Shown here piece by piece: positions 51,394-60,533 of a stretch of DNA of 64,000 bases. Under the pieces are notes generated by a model. The model did not search any database. It was given only the letters and a program-made list of their open reading frames with translations, and had not been told where the DNA came from. Numbering within the stretch: the stretch's first letter is position 1; every line of letters starts with the position of its first letter. The position numbers and the translations under genes are program-made. Origin of the DNA: Betaproteobacteria bacterium (GTDB lineage: Bacteria; Pseudomonadota; Gammaproteobacteria; Burkholderiales; Ga0077523); NCBI GenBank assembly GCA_016713305.1, contig JADJPK010000008.1, forward strand, positions 310,001 to 374,000, written 5' to 3'.

Positions 51394-52898
51394 GCGGGAA
51401 ACGCCGGGTCGATGCGAAACGGCCAGGGATTCTCGGGCAGCCACTCCGCGGCGGTGCGGCGTGCCTGCGCAAGCACGGTCTCCAGCGGGATCACGCTGTC
51501 CATGTGTCCGCCCAGTTCGCGATAGTGATCCAGAGGCAGCGTGAACTCGATGGGCACGACGAGCGCGGGTGTGGGCACCGAGCCGAAGGACCGCGCCGGC
51601 ATCTTCGAGACGTCCGCCATCAGCGTGATGCCGCCACCGGGCCACACGTAAACCGGAGCGCCGCCGCACGTCACGCGAGTGAGCGACGCCTTCACCGAGC
51701 GCGTGAGCCGTACCGGATTCTCCGTCACGCCGGCGCGCAGGCTGCCTCCCGCCCCGCCCATGAACAGCACGGTGCACAGCGCCGGTTCGCAGTTTTCCTT
51801 GATGCGCGCCACCGCCTTGGCGATGACGTCGGGCATCGGCGCGGGCTGGGGCACGAGTCGATCGTCCAGCACATACCATGCGGACTGCTCGCCGGTCGTC
51901 GACACCATCAGCATGCGCAGACCCGGCCAGGCGCGTTCCGGGTCGACGGATTCGACGATGTCCAGCGGGTCCTGGATGTTCGTGCCGCCCCATCCGGAAC
52001 CGGGCTCCGCCACACGGAAATAGCGGCCCGGGGTGGACTTGCGCCCGCGCACCTGGATGCCCGCGGGCTGCATGGACAGGAACCGCCCGGCCTGGTGTTC
52101 CGACAGCACGCCGGTGATGTGGTCGTCCACGACGATCACCTCGTCCGCGTGCCCCAGCCACTGCTTGGCGAACATGCCGATGGTGGCGGAACCGCAGCCG
52201 ACCCGCATGCGGACCTCCTGTTCGCCATCCACGACAGGCGGCATGCCGGCCTGGACGACGACACGCGACCCGCCGTCGATGGCGAGTTCCACCGCCTCGC
52301 GGTTGCACAGCCGTTCCAGGACGCTGCAGGCGACGCGGCCCTCGCGCTTGGTGCCGCCGGTCAGATGGCGCACGCCGCCCAAGGCCAACATCTGCGAACC
52401 GTACTCGGCCGTGGTGACGTGGCCGACCTGCTCGTCGTCCATGCGGATCGCCGCCTGCTCGGGTCCCAGGAACCGGTCGGTGTCGATCTTCACCTTCACG
52501 CCGCAGTAGCTGAAGATGCCTTCCGTCACCACCGTGACCATGTCGACGTCCGCGTGCCTGCTCGACACGATGAACGGGGCCGGCCTGTAGTCCGGATAGG
52601 TGGTGCCGGATCCGACGCCGGTGACGAACACGGGCGCATCCGACAGCAGTTCGCCCTGCCACTCCCGCGATCGCTCCAGGAATGGCACGACTTCGCCACC
52701 TTCACGGTGTACCCGCTCCGTGATGACCAGCGGATCGAGTCGCGAGAGCGCGCCTTCCACGTTGGCGTACCGGTCGCACGCGCCGGTCTTGCCGGGCCGG
52801 ATGATGCACAGCACCGGACAGGCATCGCAGCGCACGTTGCCCGAGGCGACCGGCTGGTCGAGGACGTCGGCGGATTCTGAGCTGGTGTCGCTTCGCAT
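51390..52898 (-). CDS. 6-hydroxynicotinate-reductase-like iron-sulfur protein
   Basis: The product has 502 residues. Near the N-terminus C24, C27, C31 and C41 (RCDACPVLCIIRPGKTGAC) form a ferredoxin-like cluster-binding set. Later blocks include DYRPAPFIVSSRHADVDMV, TEGIFSYCGVKVKID, GCGSATIGMFAKQW and EPGSGWGGTNI. The arrangement matches 6-hydroxynicotinate reductase, which reduces the hydroxylated pyridine ring in anaerobic nicotinate catabolism. Aerobic proteobacteria carry homologues beside Mo-hydroxylases, as here, so the true substrate may be another N-heteroaromatic acid. ATG 52898 lies 22 nt after the hydroxylase stop; a longer start at 53006 would overlap that gene. Confidence 0.83.
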   Translation of the reverse strand: MRSDTSSESADVLDQPVASGNVRCDACPVLCIIRPGKTGACDRYANVEGALSRLDPLVITERVHREGGEVVPFLERSREWQGELLSDAPVFVTGVGSGTTYPDYRPAPFIVSSRHADVDMVTVVTEGIFSYCGVKVKIDTDRFLGPEQAAIRMDDEQVGHVTTAEYGSQMLALGGVRHLTGGTKREGRVACSVLERLCNREAVELAIDGGSRVVVQAGMPPVVDGEQEVRMRVGCGSATIGMFAKQWLGHADEVIVVDDHITGVLSEHQAGRFLSMQPAGIQVRGRKSTPGRYFRVAEPGSGWGGTNIQDPLDIVESVDPERAWPGLRMLMVSTTGEQSAWYVLDDRLVPQPAPMPDVIAKAVARIKENCEPALCTVLFMGGAGGSLRAGVTENPVRLTRSVKASLTRVTCGGAPVYVWPGGGITLMADVSKMPARSFGSVPTPALVVPIEFTLPLDHYRELGGHMDSVIPLETVLAQARRTAAEWLPENPWPFRIDPAFPA

Positions 52899-52920
52899 GG
52901 AACGGAGATGGACGGTAGGG

Positions 52921-55674
52921 TCAGGGGCGGGAAGCGCGCTCCAGCAGCGCGGCGCGCAGCCGGTGGGGAAGCACGGGAACGAACGTGCAGCGCACGCCGG
53001 TGGCATGGCGGATGGCGCCGAGAATGGCCGGCGGCGTGGGAATCAGCGCGGGCTCGCCCACGCCCTTGGCCCCGCCGGGGCCGACCGGCTCGCGCTCTTC
53101 CACGAGAATCGTCTCGATCACCGGCACGTCGCCCACGGTGGGGATGAGGTAGTCGTGCAGGTTCTCGGTGCGCCCGGCGATGTACTCCTCCATGAGCGCG
53201 AGCCCCAATCCCTGCGCGATGCCGCCGTGGATCTGGCCTTCCACCTGCTGCGGATTCAGCGCACGGCCCACGTCGTGGGCGGCGACGACGCGCCGCACGC
53301 GCGTCGTGCCCAGCTCCAGATCCACTTCCACCTCGGCCATCTGCGCCGCGAACGCGTAGGTGGCGTAGGGCATTCCCTGGCCATTCGCATCGAGCTTCGT
53401 CGTGGGCGGATCGAAATAACCGACCCCTTCCACCACGTTGCCCCGCTCGTTCGGCGGAAGCGTCGTGAGGTCGACGCTCTGGTGTCCCGAGGCATCCTCG
53501 ACGTGCAATCGCCAGCCCTCGATGTAGATGCGGGCCGGTTCCTTCGCGCTCACCAGCGACAGCAGCCGGGCGCGCAGATCCATGCCGGCCAGCTCCGACG
53601 CCTTGCCGGACACGAAGGCCTGACGCGACGCCGACGACTTGCCTGCGTCGAGCGTGAGATCGGTGTCGCCCGCCACGTACCGGATTCGGTCCACAGGCAG
53701 GCCCACGGCGTCGGCGACCACCTGCAGCATCGTGGTGTTCGTGCCCTGGCCGATGTCCGCGCAGCCGTTGTAGAACGTCACGGTGCCGTTTCGCGCGAGT
53801 CCGATGCGCATGGAAGAGGGATTGGAAAGCGCGGTATTGCCGATGCCATACCACATGCAGCCGATGCCCACACCGCGCTTCAGCACCGCGTTCGACGCAT
53901 TGAATCCGGCCGCGGTCTCCAGCGACGACTGCCAGCGCGGCCGCAGGGCGTCCAGACAGGCGGGAAGTCCGCAGCTCGCCTGCAGCACCTGACCCGTCGG
54001 CGTGCAGTCCCCGGCGCGCAATGCGTTGCGCCGGCGGATCTCCAGGCGGTCCAGGCCCAGCCGCTCCGCGATGTCGTCGAGCAGCGTCTCGTGTGCGATC
54101 GCCGCCTGCGGGATGCCGAACCCGCGGAACGCGCCTGCCACCGGTTCGTTCGTGTGATAGGCCCGTCCGCGCGCACGCACATGGGGAACGCGGTACGGGC
54201 CGCTGGCGTGCACCGGAACACGATTGGCGACCGTCGGTCCCCAGCTCGCATAGGCCCCCGTGTTGAAGACGGCGTCGACCTCGGCAGCGACGAGACGTCC
54301 TTCGCCGTCGGCACCGAACCGCGCGTCGATTCGCGCGGGGTGCCGCTTGGTCGTCGCCATCATGCTTTCCTGCCGGGTATACACCATCGCCACCGGCCGT
54401 CCCGTCAGCCACGCGGCGAGCGCGATGAGCGGCTGCACCGAAAGATCCAGCTTGCCGCCGAAGCCGCCTCCGCACGCGGTCGGCACGATGCGGATCTGCT
54501 CGGGCCGCAGCCGCATGACCAGGGCGACCTCGTCGCGATCCATGTAGGGCGTCTGCGTCGTCACGTGGAGTTCGATGCGCTCGCCCACGCGTTGCGCCCA
54601 CCCGGCTTCCGGCTCGATGTAGGCATGTTCGACGAAGCTCGTCTCGAATCGGCCGATGGCCACGACCGCGCACTGCTCCAGAGCGGCCGCCGCGTCGCCC
54701 GAGACGACGCGCCCTTCCAGCAGCAGATTGTCCGCGCGGGACTCGTGCACCTGCGCCGCGTCCTGCGCCATGGCGGCGTCCAGGCCGATCACCGGCGGCT
54801 CGATGCGATAGCGAATGGGGACGGCATCGTCCGCAATCGCCTCCACCACGGCGCGAGGACCCACCAGCGCCACGATCGGCTCGCCGCGGTAGCGGGCGAG
54901 GCCGTTCGCCAGCACCGGCTGGTCCTTCACGTCCGGATAGATGCCATAGCCGTTCGACGGAACGTCCTGTGCCGTGAGGACGAGTGCCAATCCCGGGTGC
55001 CGCCGAGCAAAGGCGTCCATGTCTCCCAGCGTGAATCGCGCGCGGGGATGCGGAGAACGGATCGCCTTCACCCACAGCGCGTCTACCGGAATGCCGTCGG
55101 CACCGAAGCGATCGGTTCCCTTGACCTTCGCCTCGCCATCGACCTTGGCCAGCCGGGCGCCGAGCGCGTGTCCCGGCTCCGGCACCGCGGGCAGCACCAC
55201 TTCGCCGATGCAGGCCAGCACGGCCTCGACGATCTTCTGGTATCCCGTGCACCGGCACAGCACGCCACCCAGCGCGTCTTCCACGTCGCGCTGCGTGGGC
55301 CGTTGCGTCCGCCCGAGCAGATCCGCCGCCGCCATCAGCATGCCGGGGGTGCAGATGCCGCACTGCGCCGCGAGATGCCTGTGGAACGCCGTCTGCAGCC
55401 GCGCGAAACGCGCGTCTGCGGACAGACCCTCCACCGTCGTGATGGAGCGCCCCTGCAGCCGCCCGACGGGGACGAGACAGGCGCAGGTCTGGCGCCCATC
55501 CAGCAGCACGGTGCAGGCGCCGCAGTCCCCCGCGTTGCAGCCGATCTTGGTGCCCGTGAGCCCGAGTTCGTCGCGCAGCATGTCGGCAAGGCGGGTCAGA
55601 CCGGGCGACGCACAGGTGACTTCGCGGCCGTTCACCGAGAACTCGACCGCGTGGGTCCGCGCACGGTCGTTCAA
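52921..55674 (-). CDS. Molybdenum hydroxylase: fused [2Fe-2S] and molybdopterin subunits
   Basis: The product has 917 residues of xanthine dehydrogenase/nicotinate hydroxylase type. Residues 1-155 carry two [2Fe-2S] sites: C46/C51/C54 (GCNAGDCGACTVL) with C64 or C66, and C105/C108/C140/C142 (QCGICTPG, CRCTGYQ). From about 170 the Mo-binding part follows, with TACGGGFGGKLDLS, GAFRGFGIPQAAIAHE and the active-site glutamate in GVGEPALIP. It hydroxylates a heteroaromatic C-H using water and passes electrons through the clusters to the FAD subunit encoded upstream. The iron-sulfur and Mo parts are separate proteins in most relatives. The start overlaps the FAD-subunit stop by 4 nt. Confidence 0.93.
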   Translation of the reverse strand: MNDRARTHAVEFSVNGREVTCASPGLTRLADMLRDELGLTGTKIGCNAGDCGACTVLLDGRQTCACLVPVGRLQGRSITTVEGLSADARFARLQTAFHRHLAAQCGICTPGMLMAAADLLGRTQRPTQRDVEDALGGVLCRCTGYQKIVEAVLACIGEVVLPAVPEPGHALGARLAKVDGEAKVKGTDRFGADGIPVDALWVKAIRSPHPRARFTLGDMDAFARRHPGLALVLTAQDVPSNGYGIYPDVKDQPVLANGLARYRGEPIVALVGPRAVVEAIADDAVPIRYRIEPPVIGLDAAMAQDAAQVHESRADNLLLEGRVVSGDAAAALEQCAVVAIGRFETSFVEHAYIEPEAGWAQRVGERIELHVTTQTPYMDRDEVALVMRLRPEQIRIVPTACGGGFGGKLDLSVQPLIALAAWLTGRPVAMVYTRQESMMATTKRHPARIDARFGADGEGRLVAAEVDAVFNTGAYASWGPTVANRVPVHASGPYRVPHVRARGRAYHTNEPVAGAFRGFGIPQAAIAHETLLDDIAERLGLDRLEIRRRNALRAGDCTPTGQVLQASCGLPACLDALRPRWQSSLETAAGFNASNAVLKRGVGIGCMWYGIGNTALSNPSSMRIGLARNGTVTFYNGCADIGQGTNTTMLQVVADAVGLPVDRIRYVAGDTDLTLDAGKSSASRQAFVSGKASELAGMDLRARLLSLVSAKEPARIYIEGWRLHVEDASGHQSVDLTTLPPNERGNVVEGVGYFDPPTTKLDANGQGMPYATYAFAAQMAEVEVDLELGTTRVRRVVAAHDVGRALNPQQVEGQIHGGIAQGLGLALMEEYIAGRTENLHDYLIPTVGDVPVIETILVEEREPVGPGGAKGVGEPALIPTPPAILGAIRHATGVRCTFVPVLPHRLRAALLERASRP

Positions 55675-56513
55675 AGTTTCTCTCCCGCGTGCTGAAGCAG
55701 GCGCGACACGAGTGTCTGCGCGGCATCAACGCGATAGACGCGCGAAGCGCGGACGTCGTCGATGGGCGCGAGCGCCGCCAGATGCTCCGGCTGGACCAGG
55801 TGGCCCAGCGCGCTCGCGACCGGTTTGCCCGTGAGCACGTCCTCGAGGGCAGTCAACCGGCAGGCCACGGGCGAACACGCGCCGACGGCGATGCGGGCAC
55901 GGGTGATGACGCCTGTCTCGTCCGCTTCCAGCACGGCCGCCGCCATCACGATGGAGATGACGAGATAGCGCCGGGCGCCCAGCTTGAGGAAGTGGCCGGC
56001 GCTGCGCGCCGCGGGACACGGAACATGCAGAGCTGTCACCAGCTCGTCGATGGATCGGTCCACCCGGCGGGGGCCACGAAGAAAATCGGCAAGGGCCACG
56101 CGTCTGCGCCCGGACGGGCCGGCAATCTCCACGCTTGCGTCCAATGCGGCCAGGGCCGGAATGCCGTCGGCGGCCGGAGAGGCATTGCAGACGTTGCCGG
56201 CGATGGTGCCCGCATTCTGGATCTGCGGTCCGCCGATCTCCCGTGCCGCGAGCTTCAGCGCGTCGAACGCAGCGGGGAGCGGGGTGTCCTGCAGTTCGCG
56301 CCAGGTGACGGCTGCGCCGATGCGCCAGCCGTGTTCATCCTCGCGGATTCCCGCGAGTTCGGGGATGCCGGTGATGTCGAGAACATCCGATTCGAGCGTC
56401 CGGCCCGCACGAGCAGGGTAGAAATCGGTACCGCCGGCCAGGATCACGTGCGGGCGCTTCGCCAGCGCCTCGAGCGCGTGGTCGAGCGTCTGGGGACGCA
56501 CATAGGTGTTCAT
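55671..56513 (-). CDS. FAD-binding subunit of the molybdenum hydroxylase
   Basis: The product has 280 residues of CoxM/XdhB-type FAD subunit. FAD-binding blocks are ILAGGTDFYPARAG (about 24-37) and AGTIAGNVCNASPAADG (about 101-117). It accepts electrons from the iron-sulfur domain and passes them to NAD+ or another acceptor. It is the first gene of the leftward block; ATG 56513 has no strong ribosome binding site. It overlaps the fused hydroxylase gene by 4 nt. Confidence 0.92.
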   Translation of the reverse strand: MNTYVRPQTLDHALEALAKRPHVILAGGTDFYPARAGRTLESDVLDITGIPELAGIREDEHGWRIGAAVTWRELQDTPLPAAFDALKLAAREIGGPQIQNAGTIAGNVCNASPAADGIPALAALDASVEIAGPSGRRRVALADFLRGPRRVDRSIDELVTALHVPCPAARSAGHFLKLGARRYLVISIVMAAAVLEADETGVITRARIAVGACSPVACRLTALEDVLTGKPVASALGHLVQPEHLAALAPIDDVRASRVYRVDAAQTLVSRLLQHAGEKL

Positions 56514-56883
56514 GCGAGCACAGTGGCCGGGACGGTCGGAGGTCGTTCGAGGATAGCCGTTTTGCCATCACGGCGATAGGCAATGGGCGCGGCACCACGA
56601 GGAGTGCCGCGCTCGAGCGGCCGTTGCAGGAAGACCGGCCGGAGGTGGCAGCAAAGGAGAGAGGAACTGCGGCAGCCGGTCCTGCCCTTCTATATGGAAC
56701 AGGTGTCGAGGAAGGCCCGGATCACCCGCGGAGGAATCGCGCGGCCTTCCGGAACGGGCGACGGCGAAGCGGGATGCCCGGAAAGGTCGGAGCGACGCGT
56801 CTCACGAGCGTGTGCCGCGAGCAGAACTTCGTTGGACTGGGGGAGGGCCTGCGTCGCGGATCCTTCCACCGATCGGAACGTCT
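56514..56883. other. Gene-free region upstream of the catabolic operon
   Basis: This 370-nt stretch has no convincing gene. It must hold the promoter of the leftward hydroxylase operon and the 3' end of the DUF4124 transcript. No hairpin with a T-run or clear promoter was recognised. Confidence 0.5.
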
Positions 56884-57534
56884 TCAGTTGCAAAGACCGC
56901 CGAGGGAGGCGTCCATGGAGCCGGCACCGCTTGCGGGCGCGGCATCGTCCAGTTCGGCGAGGGCGGCTTGCTGCTTCCGGACCGCGGCGAGGTCCTTCTT
57001 GAGCTTGTCGCACTGCTCCTTGGACAACCCGGCGGTCTTCGCGGGTTCTGCCGCTGCCGGCGCCGGTTGCGCGGCCGCCTTGGCCGCCGCCGCTTCCGCT
57101 GCTGCCTTGGCCGCGCGCTCCTTTTCCCTTTCCTTTTCGGCGGCGTCGGCTTTCGCCAGGCAGTCGGCCTCGACGATCGCCCGCACTTCGCCCGGCGACC
57201 CCGGCGTCTGATAGACGGAGGTCACGAACCGGCGGCGTGCGGATTTCTCCTGCACACCCAGGTATTCGTTGTCGACGGCGGCCAGTGCCTGCGTCGCACT
57301 GACCCCGCCCGTCTTCTTGCGCGAGATGCGCTCGGCGTCCTCGCCCACGGCTGCACAGGCTCGCTGGGTGTCCGTGCCTCCGGAAGACCGCCGGGTGGTC
57401 GTGACCACGCGAGCGCCTTCGCCACAGGGCTTGTCGGCGTAGGTGCCGTCCGGACAGCGGTATACCTTGGCGGCGTGTGCGCCGCCCGAAAACACGGCCG
57501 TCAACAGGGCGAAAGTGCATGCAAGCAGTCGCAT
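56884..57534 (-). CDS. DUF4124 domain exported protein
   Basis: The product has 216 residues. Signal peptide MRLLACTFALLTAVFSGGAHA is followed at once by the DUF4124-type start KVYRCPDGTYADKPCGEG. A long Ala/Lys/Glu-rich segment (about 130-180) predicts a helical or coiled-coil stalk, and the tail has a pair of cysteines (EQCDKLKK, GGLCN). The function of DUF4124 proteins is unknown; they are envelope proteins frequent in beta- and gammaproteobacteria. It is on the minus strand, divergent from the DsbA-like gene. Confidence 0.85.
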   Translation of the reverse strand: MRLLACTFALLTAVFSGGAHAAKVYRCPDGTYADKPCGEGARVVTTTRRSSGGTDTQRACAAVGEDAERISRKKTGGVSATQALAAVDNEYLGVQEKSARRRFVTSVYQTPGSPGEVRAIVEADCLAKADAAEKEREKERAAKAAAEAAAAKAAAQPAPAAAEPAKTAGLSKEQCDKLKKDLAAVRKQQAALAELDDAAPASGAGSMDASLGGLCN

Positions 57535-57708
57535 GGGGGTTCCAGGAAAATGGGCAGTTCCGGTGTTTTCGGCGTGCGCAGGCGCGGTTTGAGGGTTGCC
57601 GTGCGGAGGACCGGATCCGAGCGCGCCGATTGCCCCGTGACCGGCTTCCGATGCGAAGGTCCGGGAGTGTCCCTGCGATATCATCGGCCGGGTCGAAGGG
57701 AGGAGAAC

Positions 57709-58377
57709 GTGGACGCAATGCTCGATGGCGTGGATGTGATTTCGGATGTCGTATGTCCCTGGTGTTTCATCGGCAAACGCCACCTGGATGCGGCGCTGGC
57801 CCGGTGGCAGTCTCTCCATCCCGGCGAGCGGCCGGACGTGCGCTGGCACGCCTTCCAGCTGAACCCGGACATGCCTGTCGAAGGCATGGACCGGCAGGAC
57901 TACGTCGCGGCGAAATTCGGCGGTCCCGACCGAGCGCGCGACATCTACGCCCGGGTCGCCGCGGCGGGCCGCACGGCGGGCATCGAGTTCGACTTCGGCC
58001 GCATGCAGATCCAGCCCAACACCTCCCAGGCGCACCGCCTCATCGCGTGGGCCGGGGCGAAGGGCCGGCAGGACGCCATGGTGGAGACCCTGTTCCGGGG
58101 CTACTTTCTGACCGCTTCCAACCTGACCGACGACGGCCAGCTCGCGCTGCTCGCCGAACAGGCAGGTCTGGACAAGGATGAGGCCACGGGGTTTCTGGCG
58201 GGCGACGAACTGCGCGGGGAGGTCGCCGCCGACGAACGCATGGCGCGAAGCATCGGCGTGCAGGGCGTTCCGTTCTTCATCTTCAACCGGCGGCTGGCGG
58301 TGTCCGGTGCGCAGCCGCCCGAGGTGCTGATCCAGGCCATGGAAGAAGCATCTCGAGCGCCGGCCGCTGCCACATGA
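57709..58377 (+). CDS. DsbA-family oxidoreductase (FrnE/HCCA-isomerase-like)
   Basis: The product has 222 residues. The thioredoxin-fold active site is CPWC in DVISDVVCPWCFIGKRHLD, and the cis-proline region is GVQGVPFFIFNRRLAVSGAQ. The alpha-helical insertion is typical of FrnE and 2-hydroxychromene-2-carboxylate isomerase. No signal peptide is seen, so it acts in the cytoplasm as a dithiol oxidoreductase or isomerase. GTG 57709 follows GGAGG by 5 nt; ATG 57718 is a close alternative. Confidence 0.88.
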   Translation: MDAMLDGVDVISDVVCPWCFIGKRHLDAALARWQSLHPGERPDVRWHAFQLNPDMPVEGMDRQDYVAAKFGGPDRARDIYARVAAAGRTAGIEFDFGRMQIQPNTSQAHRLIAWAGAKGRQDAMVETLFRGYFLTASNLTDDGQLALLAEQAGLDKDEATGFLAGDELRGEVAADERMARSIGVQGVPFFIFNRRLAVSGAQPPEVLIQAMEEASRAPAAAT

Positions 58378-58420
58378 GGCATCCTCGAGCCATGTTCCCC
58401 GGGAGTCCGCGGGTTCCGGC

Positions 58421-59376
58421 ATGGCCGGCGCGCCGCACGTGATGGACCTGCGTTCCGAGATCGAGGCGGCGGCCCGCCGCATCCGGCCCCATGTCCGGCG
58501 CACGCCCGTGCTGCCGCTCACTGCCGGAGAAAGCGGCGGCGATTTCACGGTCTTCCTGAAGCTGGAGTACTTGCAGCACGTCGGCTCGTTCAAGCCGAGG
58601 GGTGCTTTCAACCGGATGCTGTCGGCCGAGATTCCGCCGGCGGGCGTCATCGCGGCCTCCGGCGGCAATCACGGGCTGGCCGTCGCGTACGCCGCAGGCG
58701 TGCTGGGCGTTCCGGCCGAGATCTTCGTTCCGGAGATCGCAGCGCCCGTGAAGATCGCCCGGCTGAGGGAACTTTCCGCCACGGTCCACGTGGTCGGACG
58801 CCACTACGCCGAAGCATGGAATGCCTGTGCGGCGCGGCAGGCGGTGTCGAAGGCGCTGCTGGTCCATGCGTACGACCAGCCCGAAGTGCTGGCGGGGCAG
58901 GGCACGGTGGCCGCGGAGTTCGAGGAGCAGTTCCCGGATATCGACACGGTGATGGTGGCCGTGGGAGGCGGAGGGCTCGTGGGCGGAATCGCCGGCTGGT
59001 TCGGCGGGCGGGCGCGGGTGGTGGCGGTCGAACCACAGACGTCCTGCGCCCTGCATGCGGCGCTGGCAGCCGGTGCTCCGGTGGATGTCGACGTGAGCGG
59101 CATTGCCGCGGATTCCCTCGGTGCGAGGCGGGTCGGAGAGCACATGTTTCCCGTGGCGCGACAGCACGTGGATCGCGTCGTGCTTGTGGACGATGCGCAG
59201 ATTCGTGCAGCGCAGCAAGCGCTTTGGCGGGATTTCCGGATCGTCGCGGAACCGGGTGGGGCCACGGCGTTCGCGGCATTGCGCTCGCGCCTCTACGTGC
59301 CCCGGCGGGGCGAACGGGTGGGGTGGTCGTGTGCGGCGCGAACTGCGATCCCGCCACGATCACCGGCACACCATGA
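58421..59376 (+). CDS. Threonine/serine dehydratase-like PLP enzyme, one frame break
   Basis: This is a fold-type II PLP enzyme. The lysine motif is GSFKPRGAFNRM, the phosphate loop is SGGNHGLAVAYA and the glycine loop is VAVGGGGLVGGIAGWF. It is shorter than biosynthetic threonine deaminase and lacks the regulatory domain, like catabolic dehydratases or racemases. Near the C-terminus one base is missing in GGGG (59320-59323): adding it turns the tail into GVVVCGANCDPATITGTP, which matches family ends, and gives 318 residues. Its corrected stop overlaps the start of the methyltransferase gene (ATGA). ATG 58442 is an alternative start. Confidence 0.85.
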
Positions 59377-60191
59377 CCGACGCCATCGCCAAGACCGCCT
59401 TCTACTGCGCAGGTGCCCGCATGCTCGACGCGCGCGCCGCCTCACCCCTCGTGGACGACCGTCTGGCCGAACGGTTGATGGGAGAGCAGGGCATGCAGAT
59501 CTTCGAAGCGTTCCGCGGGTTGCGGCATCCCAACGGCTCGGTGGTCGCGCGGCACAAGATCATCGATGACGCGTTGCGCGAACGGTTCAAGGGCCGTCCG
59601 GAACGCCTGGCGGTGGTCCTGGGTGCCGGGCTGGACACCCGTGCGTTCCGCTTCCGTACCGGCCGGTGGGTCGAGATCGACATGCCGGGCACGCTCGACT
59701 ACAAGGAACGGCTGCTGCCGGCGGCGAGCTGTCCCGTGCCGCTCACGCGGATCGGTCTGGACCTCTCGCGCGGTTCGCTCGAGGACACGCTGTCGCCCTA
59801 CGCCACCTCCAAGAAGGTGAGCGTGATCGTGGAGGGGGTCTTCATGTACCTCGACGAATCCGTCGCCGCGAACATGGCAAGGGCCCTGTCGAAACTGTTT
59901 CCGAACCACACCCTGATCTGTGACCTCCTCTCGCGCCGGTTCGCCCGCCGTTACGCGGGGCCGCTGCGCAATGCGCTGTCGCAACTGGGGGCCGAACTCA
60001 CCTGGACGCCGGACGATCCGGTCAAGGCTTTCCGCCGCATCGGCTACGAACGCGTGGGCGGTTCGTCCATCGTGCTGCGCGCCGCCGAGTGGAAGTCGAT
60101 TCCGGTCGCGACCTGGGCCGTGCGCTGGCTTCTTCCGACGTTGCGCGACGGTTACGCCGTCCACCTCTTCAAGCCGGCATCCGCAAGCTGA
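59373..60191 (+). CDS. Leucine-carboxyl-methyltransferase-family SAM-dependent methyltransferase
   Basis: The product has 272 residues of the LCM/PPM1 family. The SAM motif is VVLGAGLDTRAFRF, then WVEIDMPGTLDYKERLL and the late VIVEGVFMYLDE. Bacterial members methylate small molecules, often in secondary metabolism; the substrate here is unknown. It is translationally coupled to the dehydratase gene through a 4-nt overlap, so the two may act on one pathway. Confidence 0.9.
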   Translation: MTDAIAKTAFYCAGARMLDARAASPLVDDRLAERLMGEQGMQIFEAFRGLRHPNGSVVARHKIIDDALRERFKGRPERLAVVLGAGLDTRAFRFRTGRWVEIDMPGTLDYKERLLPAASCPVPLTRIGLDLSRGSLEDTLSPYATSKKVSVIVEGVFMYLDESVAANMARALSKLFPNHTLICDLLSRRFARRYAGPLRNALSQLGAELTWTPDDPVKAFRRIGYERVGGSSIVLRAAEWKSIPVATWAVRWLLPTLRDGYAVHLFKPASAS

Positions 60192-60236
60192 GTCCGCCGG
60201 TGGCGCGCTGCCGCGCAATCGGCGGGAACCTCGCGC

Positions 60237-60533
60237 TCAGACGAGCTTCTTCTTGTCGAAGAACGCCTTGCGCCAGCGCGTGACCGTCACCTTCTCGAAC
60301 AGCCCGGCCTTCGTGAACGGATCCTCGGCAATGAAGCGTTCCGCGGCCGCGCGATCCTCCGTGTCCACGAGAAGCACGCCGCCGTGGCCGCCCGTTCCGT
60401 CGTCATCGATGAGCGCACCGGCCGCGAGGAGCAGGTGCTGATTGGCGGTGAGGTACTCGAGGTGCGCGGGGCGGGCAGCGGCCCGCACTTCGGCGCTCCC
60501 GGGCTTGTCGACGGTCTGGATGGCGTAGGGCAT
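60237..60533 (-). CDS. YciI family protein
   Basis: The product has 98 residues. YciI fold signatures: the conserved His in RPAHLEYL, followed by LLAAGALIDDDG, GGVLLVDTEDRAAAERFIAEDPF and the final FEKVTVTRWRKAF. These small dimeric proteins share the muconolactone-isomerase-like fold, and their reactions are mostly unknown. ATG 60533 has GGAGAAG upstream. It is convergent with the methyltransferase gene. Confidence 0.9.
   Translation of the reverse strand: MPYAIQTVDKPGSAEVRAAARPAHLEYLTANQHLLLAAGALIDDDGTGGHGGVLLVDTEDRAAAERFIAEDPFTKAGLFEKVTVTRWRKAFFDKKKLV

Noticed and set aside
51390..52898. Covalent flavin site GSAT in the reductase
   Set aside because: The order differs from the S/T-G-A-T/S flavinylation motif, and the preceding Asp is absent.
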